A stretch of 64,000 bases of DNA from Rutpela maculata (GCA_936432065.2 OW386291.2:26575821-26639820); one strand, 5' to 3'; counted from the stretch's first letter, positions 23,096 through 36,177 are shown. Program-made: numbers and translations. The notes: generated from the letters alone by a model not told the origin.

Positions 23096-23866
23096 ATTTT
23101 TTTTTGTCTGACTTTTTTCAAATTTGGGCGAGCGTAAAAAATGAATGGGAGTCTGGATTCATGATCTTTGGGGGTAAATTAAGAAATCCTTCCAATCCCC
23201 ATGCGTAAACCTACGACTTATTTATGACTTTATTTTTACTTTTACAAGTCATATTTCTTACACCTTTGAGGGCCTGCCGTACATCCATGCCCCCCAAAAA
23301 AGGGCTGGCATGGTCATTTCTGTACTCTACTGCCCCAAATTAACAACAATTCACACATTTTGGGAGTAAACATATGACACCCAATTAGTGGTCGGCGGGC
23401 TCCTGGTCCATTAGTCCAATAGCCGCAACCGCTTCAAAGTAAGCAGATTAAAACACTAGAAAAATATTTATTTAACTCATGGTTATTACTTACCACAAGG
23501 ATTACCGAAGTTACTTAGTTCACGGATTTAAAACTCTGCGTACAATATAACAAATACTTAGGCATTTAATACAGTGTGTGTTTGCTTTTATGATCTTTCT
23601 AATTTCGTATTTTCAGAGAAAAACATACAAAGTTTTGCTTATTCTAAGAAGTCCTTCGCCATAGTCAGAATTTCGAAAAAGCGTACAGGGTTGAAATGTG
23701 AAATTGTGCCGAGAGTAAAGTACTTATATGTTTTTCAAGAGGAAATTGAAAATATTACTGGAAGATGTTTCTAATCTCAGTGAAAGTTCAGATAAGAAAT
23801 GTATGTAACGTTGTATTTCAAAGTATGCCATAGTTATGACTAAATTGGTTTGATTGTCATTTCCAT

Positions 23867-24004
23867 AATAATTGGATTGGGCAGTTTGGTCCAATAAGAT
23901 GGCCTGTATGCTTCACTGATATTGCCCCACTTGATTTTATTTATTTGGACAGCAAAAAGTTTATAGACATTAACGACATCGTCGCCGTAAACCTTTTAAA
24001 ATAG
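23867..24004 (+). pseudogene. Mariner-type transposase C-terminal scrap
   Basis: The 45-codon frame reads NNWIGQFGPIRWP, then FTDIAPLDFIYLD, then INDIVAVNLLK before a stop. This matches the block around the third catalytic Asp ('W-I-G-R-GPI-W-P.RSPDL.P-DF.LWG'). The Asp of TDIAP corresponds to the catalytic one. It is related to, but clearly diverged from, the transposase at 6596-7699. Confidence 0.65.
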
Positions 24005-24171
24005 AAAATTGCAGAAGTAAAGTAGTATTACTATGAGAAGATGCCAGCAAAAAATATGCGCAGAAACGAGTTTGTGCGCTCCATCATTCTAAACCAATGA
24101 GGAAGAATTACGTAACATTCAATGTCAACACCAGTGGCGGCGGTGCCCTGCAGTAGAGCGGCGGCGACGAT

Positions 24172-24206
24172 AATAATAATAATAGAACAACTTTATTAAG
24201 CAAAGT
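24172..24206 (-). repeat. Possible LINE 3' tail (minus strand)
   Basis: On the minus strand, AATAAAGTTGTTCTATTATT is followed by more ATT units, the signal-plus-trinucleotide form seen at the other LINE 3' ends. No RT is recognised nearby. Confidence 0.4.
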
Positions 24207-24622
24207 TTAGTAGAACTTACTATTCTTACACTTCTTCTGAACAAAGGTTACTCGTAACAGTTGCAAAGTTTTAATCTACTCCATTTTCACAGTTCCTTGA
24301 CCGCGAAACTTTTATTGCAATTACACATTCCTATACCCCAGATAAAGCTATGCCACTGGTAAAAATATTCGCGCATTTTGGCTCCGCCCTGGCATCTTCT
24401 CATAGTAATACTAGTCTAATAGTTGACATAAATTTTCTATCTGAATTTTCATTGACATTAGAAATATCTTTTTTCTGTACATTTTTAATCTCCTTTCAAA
24501 AAATGCATATTTTGCTCTTCGCACAATTTCACCTTTCACCAATTTCTATTTCTTAACCACTCTGTACGTTATTTCGGAATTCTGACCATGTTTAAAAACT
24601 TCTCAGAATAAGCAAAACTTTT

Positions 24623-25129
24623 TATGAAGAATGATTTTGGCCTTTAAAATTCGATACAAGAAATATTATAAATATAGTTGGGTTCATCCAGAGACGCGAC
24701 ACACTGTTTATTAAAATATATTGTTTCACATACTTAAGTAAACATTTATTCTAAATTAATTATAGCTTCGAAACTCTCTCATCTATTTATCCAAGGGTAG
24801 CTAATATACAGGGTGCTTCGAAAAGATTGGGACAACGCTTAGCCGTAGATTCTTGAGATCAAAGCAACCACAAAAAAGTTATGGCAAGTACTGTAACTAG
24901 CGCCATCTATAAAATATGACATCGGCAATATCACCATTGTAATAAACGACCTGAAAAACATGTTGTTACCAACTTTGAAGTAGATAGTATAATAGCCTCC
25001 AAGATAGAGACAAAATACGAATACAATTTTTTTTTATTTTACCATCCTGCATCTTGAAAACGAAAAAGGTTAACCGATACTTTTTGGGTTATATCGACTT
25101 GTTTCGATAATTTTACTTCTTGATACTTT
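24623..25129. other. Noncoding DNA with a solo transposon end
   Basis: An ACAGGGTGCTTCGAAAAGAT motif at about 24808 resembles a mariner-type terminus. No matching second end or coding region seen. Confidence 0.35.
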
Positions 25130-25447
25130 TACTTCCAGTGGAAGTATCGTAACGACTAAAATAAATTTAAAAATTTTTATTGTTCAAATAGTCTTAGAAT
25201 GTCATGAAACGCCGAGATTTTAAGTTTGAGTGAAAAAAATTTTCTGTCTGTCGGTCTGTCTGTCTGTAACTTTTTTTTTGTGCGCACGTTTACTCTGGAA
25301 CCGTTTGAGATATTGAAATTGAAATTGGTACACATATGTACTTTAACGAGAACTAGAACCAGATTATATTTTCATCTTGTTCCGTCGAAGGGTTGGGGGG
25401 TAAATTGGGGTAAATTTGGGGTAAATAGGTAGATCAAGCAGGTAAGA
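25130..25447 (+). repeat. Rep1 dispersed repeat, copy a, left half
   Basis: Starts TACTTCCAGTGGAAGTATCG, then GAATGTCATGAAACGCCGAG, a short TCTG microsatellite (~6 units), CTCTGGAACCGTTTGAGATA, TTGGTACACATATGTA, and GGGTAAAT iterations. It is interrupted after ATCAAGCAGGTAAG by the 484-bp array; the other half resumes at ~35371. Confidence 0.85.
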
Positions 25448-28400
25448 AGATATGCTTCTAGAGGGCAGAATATTTACTAGTGAAATATTTTGTCGAACTC
25501 CTCTACCTATATGTTTCCTTAAATGTATAAGGAATAAGAAACCAGACTGCAACCAACAGCTATTCTCCGGACTAATGCCCCGCCGAGCGCTGAATTACGA
25601 GTTACAAGCCTGGCCGCGTTAAGTACAATAACTATGTATTGCCACAAAACGCTAAGTTTCGATTGTAATAGACACCAGCCGAAAGACTTATTCCCATTCA
25701 AAGGAGCTCTCGTGCCAGCCACCCCATACCACTTGCAGACTGCAGTTTCGAGCTATTGGCTCTCGTCAGTGCAAGGTAGGTCTGAGACGGCTGTAACGAG
25801 GCATTTGTTCACTCTTGGTACATGACGAGATTTATAAAACCACGACATGCAACAAAAATGACAGGCTCCATCTAGCGGCTGATATCCATTACAATCGAAA
25901 CAGCAGTAGCCCTGACATGGGCACAGTTAGTAGATATGCTTCTAGAGGGCAGAATATTTACTAGTGAAATATTTTGTCGAACTCCTCTACCTATATGTTT
26001 CCTTAAATGTATAAGGAATAAGAAACCAGACTGCAACCAACAGCTATTCTCCGGACTAATGCCCCGCCGAGCGCTGAATTACGAGTTACAAGCCTGGCCG
26101 CGTTAAGTACAATAACTATGTATTGCCACAAAACGCTAAGTTTCGATTGTAATAGACACCAGCCGAAAGACTTATTTCCATTCAAAGGAGCTCTCGTGCC
26201 AGCCACCCCATACCACTTGCAGACTGCAGTTTCGAGCTATTGGCTCTCGTCAGTGCAAGGTAGGTCTGAGACGGCTGTAACGAGGCATTTGTTCACTCTT
26301 GGTACATGACGAGATTTATAAAACCACGACATGCAACAAAAATGACAGGCTCCATCTAGCGGCTGATATCCATTACAATCGAAACAGCAGTAGCCCTGAC
26401 ATGGGCACAGTTAGTAGATATGCTTCTAGAGGGCAGAATATTTACTAGTGAAATATTTTGTCGAACTCCTCTACCTATATGTTTCCTTAAATGTATAAGG
26501 AATAAGAAACCAGACTGCAACCAACAGCTATTCTCCGGACTAATGCCCCGCCGAGCGCTGAATTACGAGTTACAAGCCTGGCCGCGTTAAGTACAATAAC
26601 TATGTATTGCCACAAAACGCTAAGTTTCGATTGTAATAGACACCAGCCGAAAGACTTATTCCCATTCAAAGGAGCTCTCGTGCCAGCCACCCCATACCAC
26701 TTGCAGACTGCAGTTTCGAGCTATTGGCTCTCGTCAGTGCAAGGTAGGTCTGAGACGGCTGTAACGAGGCATTTGTTCACTCTTGGTACATGACGAGATT
26801 TATAAAACCACGACATGCAACAAAAATGACAGGCTCCATCTAGCGGCTGATATCCATTACAATCGAAACAGCAGTAGCCCTGACATGGGCACAGTTAGTA
26901 GATATGCTTCTAGAGGGCAGAATATTTACTAGTGAAATATTTTGTCGAACTCCTCTACCTATATGTTTCCTTAAATGTATAAGGAATAAGAAACCAGACT
27001 GCAACCAACAGCTATTCTCCGGACTAATGCCCCGCCGAGCGCTGAATTACGAGTTACAAGCCTGGCCGCGTTAAGTACAATAACTATGTATTGCCACAAA
27101 ACGCTAAGTTTCGATTGTAATAGACACCAGCCGAAAGACTTATTCCCATTCAAAGGAGCTCTCGTGCCAGCCACCCCATACCACTTGCAGACTGCAGTTT
27201 CGAGCTATTGGCTCTCGTCAGTGCAAGGTAGGTCTGAGACGGCTGTAACGAGGCATTTGTTCACTCTTGGTACATGACGAGATTTATAAAACCACGACAT
27301 GCAACAAAAATGACAGGCTCCATCTAGCGGCTGATATCCATTACAATCGAAACAGCAGTAGCCCTGACATGGGCACAGTTAGTAGATATGCTTCTAGAGG
27401 GCAGAATATTTACTAGTGAAATATTTTGTCGAACTCCTCTACCTATATGTTTCCTTAAATGTATAAGGAATAAGAAACCAGACTGCAACCAACAGCTATT
27501 CTCCGGACTAATGCCCCGCCGAGCGCTGAATTACGAGTTACAAGCCTGGCCGCGTTAAGTACAATAACTATGTATTGCCACAAAACGCTAAGTTTCGATT
27601 GTAATAGACACCAGCCGAAAGACTTATTCCCATTCAAAGGAGCTCTCGTGCCAGCCACCCCATACCACTTGCAGACTGCAGTTTCGAGCTATTGGCTCTC
27701 GTCAGTGCAAGGTAGGTCTGAGACGGCTGTAACGAGGCATTTGTTCACTCTTGGTACATGACGAGATTTATAAAACCACGACATGCAACAAAAATGACAG
27801 GCTCCATCTAGCGGCTGATATCCATTACAATCGAAACAGCAGTAGCCCTGACATGGGCACAGTTAGTAGATATGCTTCTAGAGGGCAGAATATTTACTAG
27901 TGAAATATTTTGTCGAACTCCTCTACCTATATGTTTCCTTAAATGTATAAGGAATAAGAAACCAGACTGCAACCAACAGCTATTCTCCGGACTAATGCCC
28001 CGCCGAGCGCTGAATTACGAGTTACAAGCCTGGCCGCGTTAAGTACAATAACTATGTATTGCCACAAAACGCTAAGTTTCGATTGTAATAGACACCAGCC
28101 GAAAGACTTATTCCCATTCAAAGGAGCTCTCGTGCCAGCCACCCCATACCACTTGCAGACTGCAGTTTCGAGCTATTGGCTCTCGTCAGTGCAAGGTAGG
28201 TCTGAGACGGCTGTAACGAGGCATTTGTTCACTCTTGGTACATGACGAGATTTATAAAACCACGACATGCAACAAAAATGACAGGCTCCATCTAGCGGCT
28301 GATATCCATTACAATCGAAACAGCAGTAGCCCTGACATGGGCACAGTTAGTAGATATGCTTCTAGAGGGCAGAATATTTACTAGTGAAATATTTTGTCGA

Positions 28401-31400
28401 ACTCCTCTACCTATATGTTTCCTTAAATGTATAAGGAATAAGAAACCAGACTGCAAACAACAGCTATTCTCCGGACTAATGCCCCGCCGATCGCTGAATT
28501 ACGAGTTACAAGCCTGGCCGCGTTAAGTACAATAACTATGTATTGCCACAAAACGCTAAGTTTCGATTGTAATAGACACCAGCCGAAAGACTTATTCCCA
28601 TTCAAAGGAGCTCTCGTGCCAGCCACCCCATACCACTTGCAGACTGCAGTTTCGAGCTATTGGCTCTCGTCAGTGCAAGGTAGGTCTGAGACGGCTGTAA
28701 CGAGGCATTTGTTCACTCTTGGTACATGACGAGATTTATAAAACCACGACATGCAACAAAAATGACAGGCTCCATCTAGCGGCTGATATCCATTACAATC
28801 GAAACAGCAGTAGCCCTGACATGGGCACAGTTAGTAGATATGCTTCTAGAGGGCAGAATATTTACTAGTGAAATATTTTGTCGAACTCCTCTACCTATAT
28901 GTTTCCTTAAATGTATAAGGAATAAGAAACCAGACTGCAACCAACAGCTATTCTCCGGACTAATGCCCCGCCGAGCGCTGAATTACGAGTTACAAGCCTG
29001 GCCGCGTTAAGTACAATAACTATGTATTGCCACAAAACGCTAAGTTTCGATTGTAATAGACACCAGCCGAAAGACTTATTTCCATTCAAAGGAGCTCTCG
29101 TGCCAGCCACCCCATACCACTTGCAGACTGCAGTTTCGAGCTATTGGCTCTCGTCAGTGCAAGGTAGGTCTGAGACGGCTGTAACGAGGCATTTGTTCAC
29201 TCTTGGTACATGACGAGATTTATAAAACCACGACATGCAACAAAAATGACAGGCTCCATCTAGCGGCTGATATCCATTACAATCGAAACAGCAGTAGCCC
29301 TGACATGGGCACAGTTAGTAGATATGCTTCTAGAGGGCAGAATATTTACTAGTGAAATATTTTGTCGAACTCCTCTACCTATATGTTTCCTTAAATGTAT
29401 AAGGAATAAGAAACCAGACTGCAACCAACAGCTATTCTCCGGACTAATGCCCCGCCGAGCGCTGAATTACGAGTTACAAGCCTGGCCGCGTTAAGTACAA
29501 TAACTATGTATTGCCACAAAACGCTAAGTTTCGATTGTAATAGACACCAGCCGAAAGACTTATTCCCATTCAAAGGAGCTCTCGTGCCAGCCACCCCATA
29601 CCACTTGCAGACTGCAGTTTCGAGCTATTGGCTCTCGTCAGTGCAAGGTAGGTCTGAGACGGCTGTAACGAGGCATTTGTTCACTCTTGGTACATGACGA
29701 GATTTATAAAACCACGACATGCAACAAAAATGACAGGCTCCATCTAGCGGCTGATATCCATTACAATCGAAACAGCAGTAGCCCTGACATGGGCACAGTT
29801 AGTAGATATGCTTCTAGAGGGCAGAATATTTACTAGTGAAATATTTTGTCGAACTCCTCTACCTATATGTTTCCTTAAATGTATAAGGAATAAGAAACCA
29901 GACTGCAACCAACAGCTATTCTCCGGACTAATGCCCCGCCGAGCGCTGAATTACGAGTTACAAGCCTGGCCGCGTTAAGTACAATAACTATGTATTGCCA
30001 CAAAACGCTAAGTTTCGATTGTAATAGACACCAGCCGAAAGACTTATTCCCATTCAAAGGAGCTCTCGTGCCAGCCACCCCATACCACTTGCAGACTGCA
30101 GTTTCGAGCTATTGGCTCTCGTCAGTGCAAGGTAGGTCTGAGACGGCTGTAACGAGGCATTTGTTCACTCTTGGTACATGACGAGATTTATAAAACCACG
30201 ACATGCAACAAAAATGACAGGCTCCATCTAGCGGCTGATATCCATTACAATCGAAACAGCAGTAGCCCTGACATGGGCACAGTTAGTAGATATGCTTCTA
30301 GAGGGCAGAATATTTACTAGTGAAATATTTTGTCGAACTCCTCTACCTATATGTTTCCTTAAATGTATAAGGAATAAGAAACCAGACTGCAACCAACAGC
30401 TATTCTCCGGACTAATGCCCCGCCGAGCGCTGAATTACGAGTTACAAGCCTGGCCGCGTTAAGTACAATAACTATGTATTGCCACAAAACGCTAAGTTTC
30501 GATTGTAATAGACACCAGCCGAAAGACTTATTCCCATTCAAAGGAGCTCTCGTGCCAGCCACCCCATACCACTTGCAGACTGCAGTTTCGAGCTATTGGC
30601 TCTCGTCAGTGCAAGGTAGGTCTGAGACGGCTGTAACGAGGCATTTGTTCACTCTTGGTACATGACGAGATTTATAAAACCACGACATGCAACAAAAATG
30701 ACAGGCTCCATCTAGCGGCTGATATCCATTACAATCGAAACAGCAGTAGCCCTGACATGGGCACAGTTAGTAGATATGCTTCTAGAGGGCAGAATATTTA
30801 CTAGTGAAATATTTTGTCGAACTCCTCTACCTATATGTTTCCTTAAATGTATAAGGAATAAGAAACCAGACTGCAACCAACAGCTATTCTCCGGACTAAT
30901 GCCCCGCCGAGCGCTGAATTACGAGTTACAAGCCTGGCCGCGTTAAGTACAATAACTATGTATTGCCACAAAACGCTAAGTTTCGATTGTAATAGACACC
31001 AGCCGAAAGACTTATTCCCATTCAAAGGAGCTCTCGTGCCAGCCACCCCATACCACTTGCAGACTGCAGTTTCGAGCTATTGGCTCTCGTCAGTGCAAGG
31101 TAGGTCTGAGACGGCTGTAACGAGGCATTTGTTCACTCTTGGTACATGACGAGATTTATAAAACCACGACATGCAACAAAAATGACAGGCTCCATCTAGC
31201 GGCTGATATCCATTACAATCGAAACAGCAGTAGCCCTGACATGGGCACAGTTAGTAGATATGCTTCTAGAGGGCAGAATATTTACTAGTGAAATATTTTG
31301 TCGAACTCCTCTACCTATATGTTTCCTTAAATGTATAAGGAATAAGAAACCAGACTGCAAACAACAGCTATTCTCCGGACTAATGCCCCGCCGATCGCTG

Positions 31401-34400
31401 AATTACGAGTTACAAGCCTGGCCGCGTTAAGTACAATAACTATGTATTGCCACAAAACGCTAAGTTTCGATTGTAATAGACACCAGCCGAAAGACTTATT
31501 CCCATTCAAAGGAGCTCTCGTGCCAGCCACCCCATACCACTTGCAGACTGCAGTTTCGAGCTATTGGCTCTCGTCAGTGCAAGGTAGGTCTGAGACGGCT
31601 GTAACGAGGCATTTGTTCACTCTTGGTACATGACGAGATTTATAAAACCACGACATGCAACAAAAATGACAGGCTCCATCTAGCGGCTGATATCCATTAC
31701 AATCGAAACAGCAGTAGCCCTGACATGGGCACAGTTAGTAGATATGCTTCTAGAGGGCAGAATATTTACTAGTGAAATATTTTGTCGAACTCCTCTACCT
31801 ATATGTTTCCTTAAATGTATAAGGAATAAGAAACCAGACTGCAACCAACAGCTATTCTCCGGACTAATGCCCCGCCGAGCGCTGAATTACGAGTTACAAG
31901 CCTGGCCGCGTTAAGTACAATAACTATGTATTGCCACAAAACGCTAAGTTTCGATTGTAATAGACACCAGCCGAAAGACTTATTCCCATTCAAAGGAGCT
32001 CTCGTGCCAGCCACCCCATACCACTTGCAGACTGCAGTTTCGAGCTATTGGCTCTCGTCAGTGCAAGGTAGGTCTGAGACGGCTGTAACGAGGCATTTGT
32101 TCACTCTTGGTACATGACGAGATTTATAAAACCACGACATGCAACAAAAATGACAGGCTCCATCTAGCGGCTGATATCCATTACAATCGAAACAGCAGTA
32201 GCCCTGACATGGGCACAGTTAGTAGATATGCTTCTAGAGGGCAGAATATTTACTAGTGAAATATTTTGTCGAACTCCTCTACCTATATGTTTCCTTAAAT
32301 GTATAAGGAATAAGAAACCAGACTGCAACCAACAGCTATTCTCCGGACTAATGCCCCGCCGAGCGCTGAATTACGAGTTACAAGCCTGGCCGCGTTAAGT
32401 ACAATAACTATGTATTGCCACAAAACGCTAAGTTTCGATTGTAATAGACACCAGCCGAAAGACTTATTCCCATTCAAAGGAGCTCTCGTGCCAGCCACCC
32501 CATACCACTTGCAGACTGCAGTTTCGAGCTATTGGCTCTCGTCAGTGCAAGGTAGGTCTGAGACGGCTGTAACGAGGCATTTGTTCACTCTTGGTACATG
32601 ACGAGATTTATAAAACCACGACATGCAACAAAAATGACAGGCTCCATCTAGCGGCTGATATCCATTACAATCGAAACAGCAGTAGCCCTGACATGGGCAC
32701 AGTTAGTAGATATGCTTCTAGAGGGCAGAATATTTACTAGTGAAATATTTTGTCGAACTCCTCTACCTATATGTTTCCTTAAATGTATAAGGAATAAGAA
32801 ACCAGACTGCAAACAACAGCTATTCTCCGGACTAATGCCCCGCCGATCGCTGAATTACGAGTTACAAGCCTGGCCGCGTTAAGTACAATAACTATGTATT
32901 GCCACAAAACGCTAAGTTTCGATTGTAATAGACACCAGCCGAAAGACTTATTCCCATTCAAAGGAGCTCTCGTGCCAGCCACCCCATACCACTTGCAGAC
33001 TGCAGTTTCGAGCTATTGGCTCTCGTCAGTGCAAGGTAGGTCTGAGACGGCTGTAACGAGGCATTTGTTCACTCTTGGTACATGACGAGATTTATAAAAC
33101 CACGACATGCAACAAAAATGACAGGCTCCATCTAGCGGCTGATATCCATTACAATCGAAACAGCAGTAGCCCTGACATGGGCACAGTTAGTAGATATGCT
33201 TCTAGAGGGCAGAATATTTACTAGTGAAATATTTTGTCGAACTCCTCTACCTATATGTTTCCTTAAATGTATAAGGAATAAGAAACCAGACTGCAACCAA
33301 CAGCTATTCTCCGGACTAATGCCCCGCCGAGCGCTGAATTACGAGTTACAAGCCTGGCCGCGTTAAGTACAATAACTATGTATTGCCACAAAACGCTAAG
33401 TTTCGATTGTAATAGACACCAGCCGAAAGACTTATTCCCATTCAAAGGAGCTCTCGTGCCAGCCACCCCATACCACTTGCAGACTGCAGTTTCGAGCTAT
33501 TGGCTCTCGTCAGTGCAAGGTAGGTCTGAGACGGCTGTAACGAGGCATTTGTTCACTCTTGGTACATGACGAGATTTATAAAACCACGACATGCAACAAA
33601 AATGACAGGCTCCATCTAGCGGCTGATATCCATTGCAATCGAAACAGCAGTAGCCCTGACATGGGCACAGTTAGTAGATATGCTTCTAGAGGGCAGAATA
33701 TTTACTAGTGAAATATTTTGTCGAACTCCTCTACCTATATGTTTCCTTAAATGTATAAGGAATAAGAAACCAGACTGCAACCAACAGCTATTCTCCGGAC
33801 TAATGCCCCGCCGAGCGCTGAATTACGAGTTACAAGCCTGGCCGCGTTAAGTACAATAACTATGTATTGCCACAAAACGCTAAGTTTCGATTGTAATAGA
33901 CACCAGCCGAAAGACTTATTCCCATTCAAAGGAGCTCTCGTGCCAGCCACCCCATACCACTTGCAGACTGCAGTTTCGAGCTATTGGCTCTCGTCAGTGC
34001 AAGGTAGGTCTGAGACGGCTGTAACGAGGCATTTGTTCACTCTTGGTACATGACGAGATTTATAAAACCACGACATGCAACAAAAATGACAGGCTCCATC
34101 TAGCGGCTGATATCCATTACAATCGAAACAGCAGTAGCCCTGACATGGGCACAGTTAGTAGATATGCTTCTAGAGGGCAGAATATTTACTAGTGAAATAT
34201 TTTGTCGAACTCCTCTACCTATATGTTTCCTTAAATGTATAAGGAATAAGAAACCAGACTGCAACCAACAGCTATTCTCCGGACTAATGCCCCGCCGAGC
34301 GCTGAATTACGAGTTACAAGCCTGGCCGCGTTAAGTACAATAACTATGTATTGCCACAAAACGCTAAGTTTCGATTGTAATAGACACCAGCCGAAAGACT

Positions 34401-35370
34401 TATTCCCATTCAAAGGAGCTCTCGTGCCAGCCACCCCATACCACTTGCAGACTGCAGTTTCGAGCTATTGGCTCTCGTCAGTGCAAGGTAGGTCTGAGAC
34501 GGCTGTAACGAGGCATTTGTTCACTCTTGGTACATGACGAGATTTATAAAACCACGACATGCAACAAAAATGACAGGCTCCATCTAGCGGCTGATATCCA
34601 TTACAATCGAAACAGCAGTAGCCCTGACATGGGCACAGTTAGTAGATATGCTTCTAGAGGGCAGAATATTTACTAGTGAAATATTTTGTCGAACTCCTCT
34701 ACCTATATGTTTCCTTAAATGTATAAGGAATAAGAAACCAGACTGCAACCAACAGCTATTCTCCGGACTAATGCCCCGCCGAGCGCTGAATTACGAGTTA
34801 CAAGCCTGGCCGCGTTAAGTACAATAACTATGTATTGCCACAAAACGCTAAGTTTCGATTGTAATAGACACCAGCCGAAAGACTTATTCCCATTCAAAGG
34901 AGCTCTCGTGCCAGCCACCCCATACCACTTGCAGACTGCAGTTTCGAGCTATTGGCTCTCGTCAGTGCAAGGTAGGTCTGAGACGGCTGTAACGAGGCAT
35001 TTGTTCACTCTTGGTACATGACGAGATTTATAAAACCACGACATGCAACAAAAATGACAGGCTCCATCTAGCGGCTGATATCCATTACAATCGAAACAGC
35101 AGTAGCCCTGACATGGGCACAGTTAGTAGATATGCTTCTAGAAGGCAGAATATTTACTAGTGAAATATTTTGTCGAACTCCTCTACCTATATGTTTCCTT
35201 AAATGTATAAGGAATAAGAAACCAGACTGCAACCAACAGCTATTCTCCGGACTAATGCCCCGCCGAGCGCTGAATTACGAGTTACAAGCCTGGCCGCGTT
35301 AAGTACAATAACTATGTATTGCCACAAAACGCTAAGTTTCGATTGTAATAGACACCAGCCGAAAGACTTA
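25448..35370. repeat. Satellite array: 484-bp unit, 20.5 copies
   Basis: Strict 484-bp periodicity from AGATATGCTTCTAGAGGGCA at 25448, with the last half-unit ending at GAAAGACTTA, 35370. Units differ at only a few positions. The variant pair (GCAAACAAC with CGATCGCTG) is in units 7, 13 and 16; TTATTTCCATTC (T for C) is in units 2 and 8; TCCATTGCAATC is in unit 17. Each unit contains, on the minus strand, a TTTTATAAATC TATA-like box and GGAATAAGTC. Repeated 63- and 67-codon ORFs (one per unit per strand) are by-products of periodicity, not genes. An LTR or MITE origin is possible but unproven. Confidence 0.97.
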
Positions 35371-35716
35371 ATGAATGAATGAATGAAAAATTGACATTAG
35401 CCACCTCCATTACCTCCCCCCCATTATTAAAGGGGATTAAAGGGGATGAAAAAAAAATGTGATTTAGTGTATGTACAAGAACCAGAAACCTCAAAATATT
35501 TTTTTATTTTATCCACCCCCACTACCACCCCCTATCACCACCCCCCACCCCACTACCGATGTGGGGTATCGTTTTATGGGTTTTATGGGGTAGAGGATTT
35601 CAAATATTATATTATTAAAGTTCCATAAACAATTATTTCCCCATACGAAATTTTTTCGTTGTGAGTGACTTGGATAAAAAATATGGATGTGGAAGTAGTG
35701 ATTCCTTGGGCGGCGG
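35371..35716 (+). repeat. Rep1 copy a, right half
   Basis: It begins with AATGAATGAATGAATG simple sequence at the array junction, then Rep1 landmarks: GGCATTAGCC-like GACATTAGCCACCTCC, ACAAGAACCAGAAACCTCAA, CACCCCC runs, GATGTGGGGTATCGTTTTAT, GACTTGGATA, and the terminal GTGGAAGTAGTGATTCCTTG. About 60 bp present at this place in other copies are missing. Confidence 0.85.
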
Positions 35717-35783
35717 TTTTTACACTGATTTTCAATAAATCAGTAGTACAACACTACTGATTTATTGAAAATCAGTGTAAAAA
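35717..35783. repeat. Perfect hairpin, 31-bp arms, 5-nt loop
   Basis: Arm 35717-35747 (TTTTTACACTGATTTTCAAT then AAATCAGTAGT) is exactly complementary to 35753-35783; the loop is ACAAC. It directly follows the GGGCGGCGG end of Rep1 copy a. Confidence 0.95.
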
Positions 35784-35989
35784 TTATAGATATTTTTGAA
35801 AAATGAGTTGTCCCCAATACTTGATACTATTTCGTAATGTAGATTAACCCAATATACTACGTAACTCTTGTGGTAACTCAAGGCGGAGAACCACAAACAT
35901 TGCGTATTTATCTGAACCATAGCTTTCTAAAGATATCAAAACAAAAGGTGTTGCTTTAAAGTGTTATGTGTGATAACCACATTTAGGTA

Positions 35990-36177
35990 ACTGCTGTTAA
36001 TTTTTTTTTATGGGTTTTGTTTATTGCGAAATTATATTTTTCTTGTAAATTGTGTCCTGTATTGTATCTTGTTTAGTTAATAGTTTACATTATATGTTAT
36101 ATTACTTTAAAATGTCCTGGTTGAGTGGTGGAATAGCTATGCTAAACTCCGCCAGGACTTAAATATCAATAAAGGCG

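Larger units (their letters stand above)
20839..23406. mobile_element. TIR-bounded composite element, ~135-bp TIRs, noncoding
   Basis: Left 20839-20973 and right 23271-23406 are inverted copies sharing AATTGGGTGTCATA, TTTACTCCCAAAATGTGTGA, TTGGGGCAG and CAGAAATGACCAT. The interior has no transposase. It is built of a CCCGAAA-rich block (20985-21095), a ~50-bp tandem repeat, a hairpin MITE and a 155-171-bp tandem repeat. An ACAGTGTGTCCCACATTTCA mariner-like end lies at about 22338. Confidence 0.7.
23628..24622. mobile_element. Inverted-repeat element with mariner transposase remnant
   Basis: Arm 23628-23805 is inverted relative to 24427-24622 (shared GTTTTGCTTATTCT, GTCAGAATT, GTACAG and GAAATTGTG). 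A further inner match (TAGTATTACTATGAGAAGAT at ~24028 against its inverse at ~24390) continues the arms. A scrap of mariner transposase lies between the two parts of the left arm. The arms are diverged, so this is an old copy. Confidence 0.6.

Noticed and set aside
25519..35021. Twenty repeats of 63- and 67-codon ORFs on opposite strands
   Set aside because: They overlap each other, recur only because of the 484-bp period, show no domain, and are not open in the solo copy at 11150-11602.
25448..35370. CRISPR-like array
   Set aside because: Units are 484 bp and contiguous, without spacers, in an insect-like genome.
35717..35783. Rho-independent terminator
   Set aside because: The hairpin is in eukaryotic repeat DNA and has no operon context.
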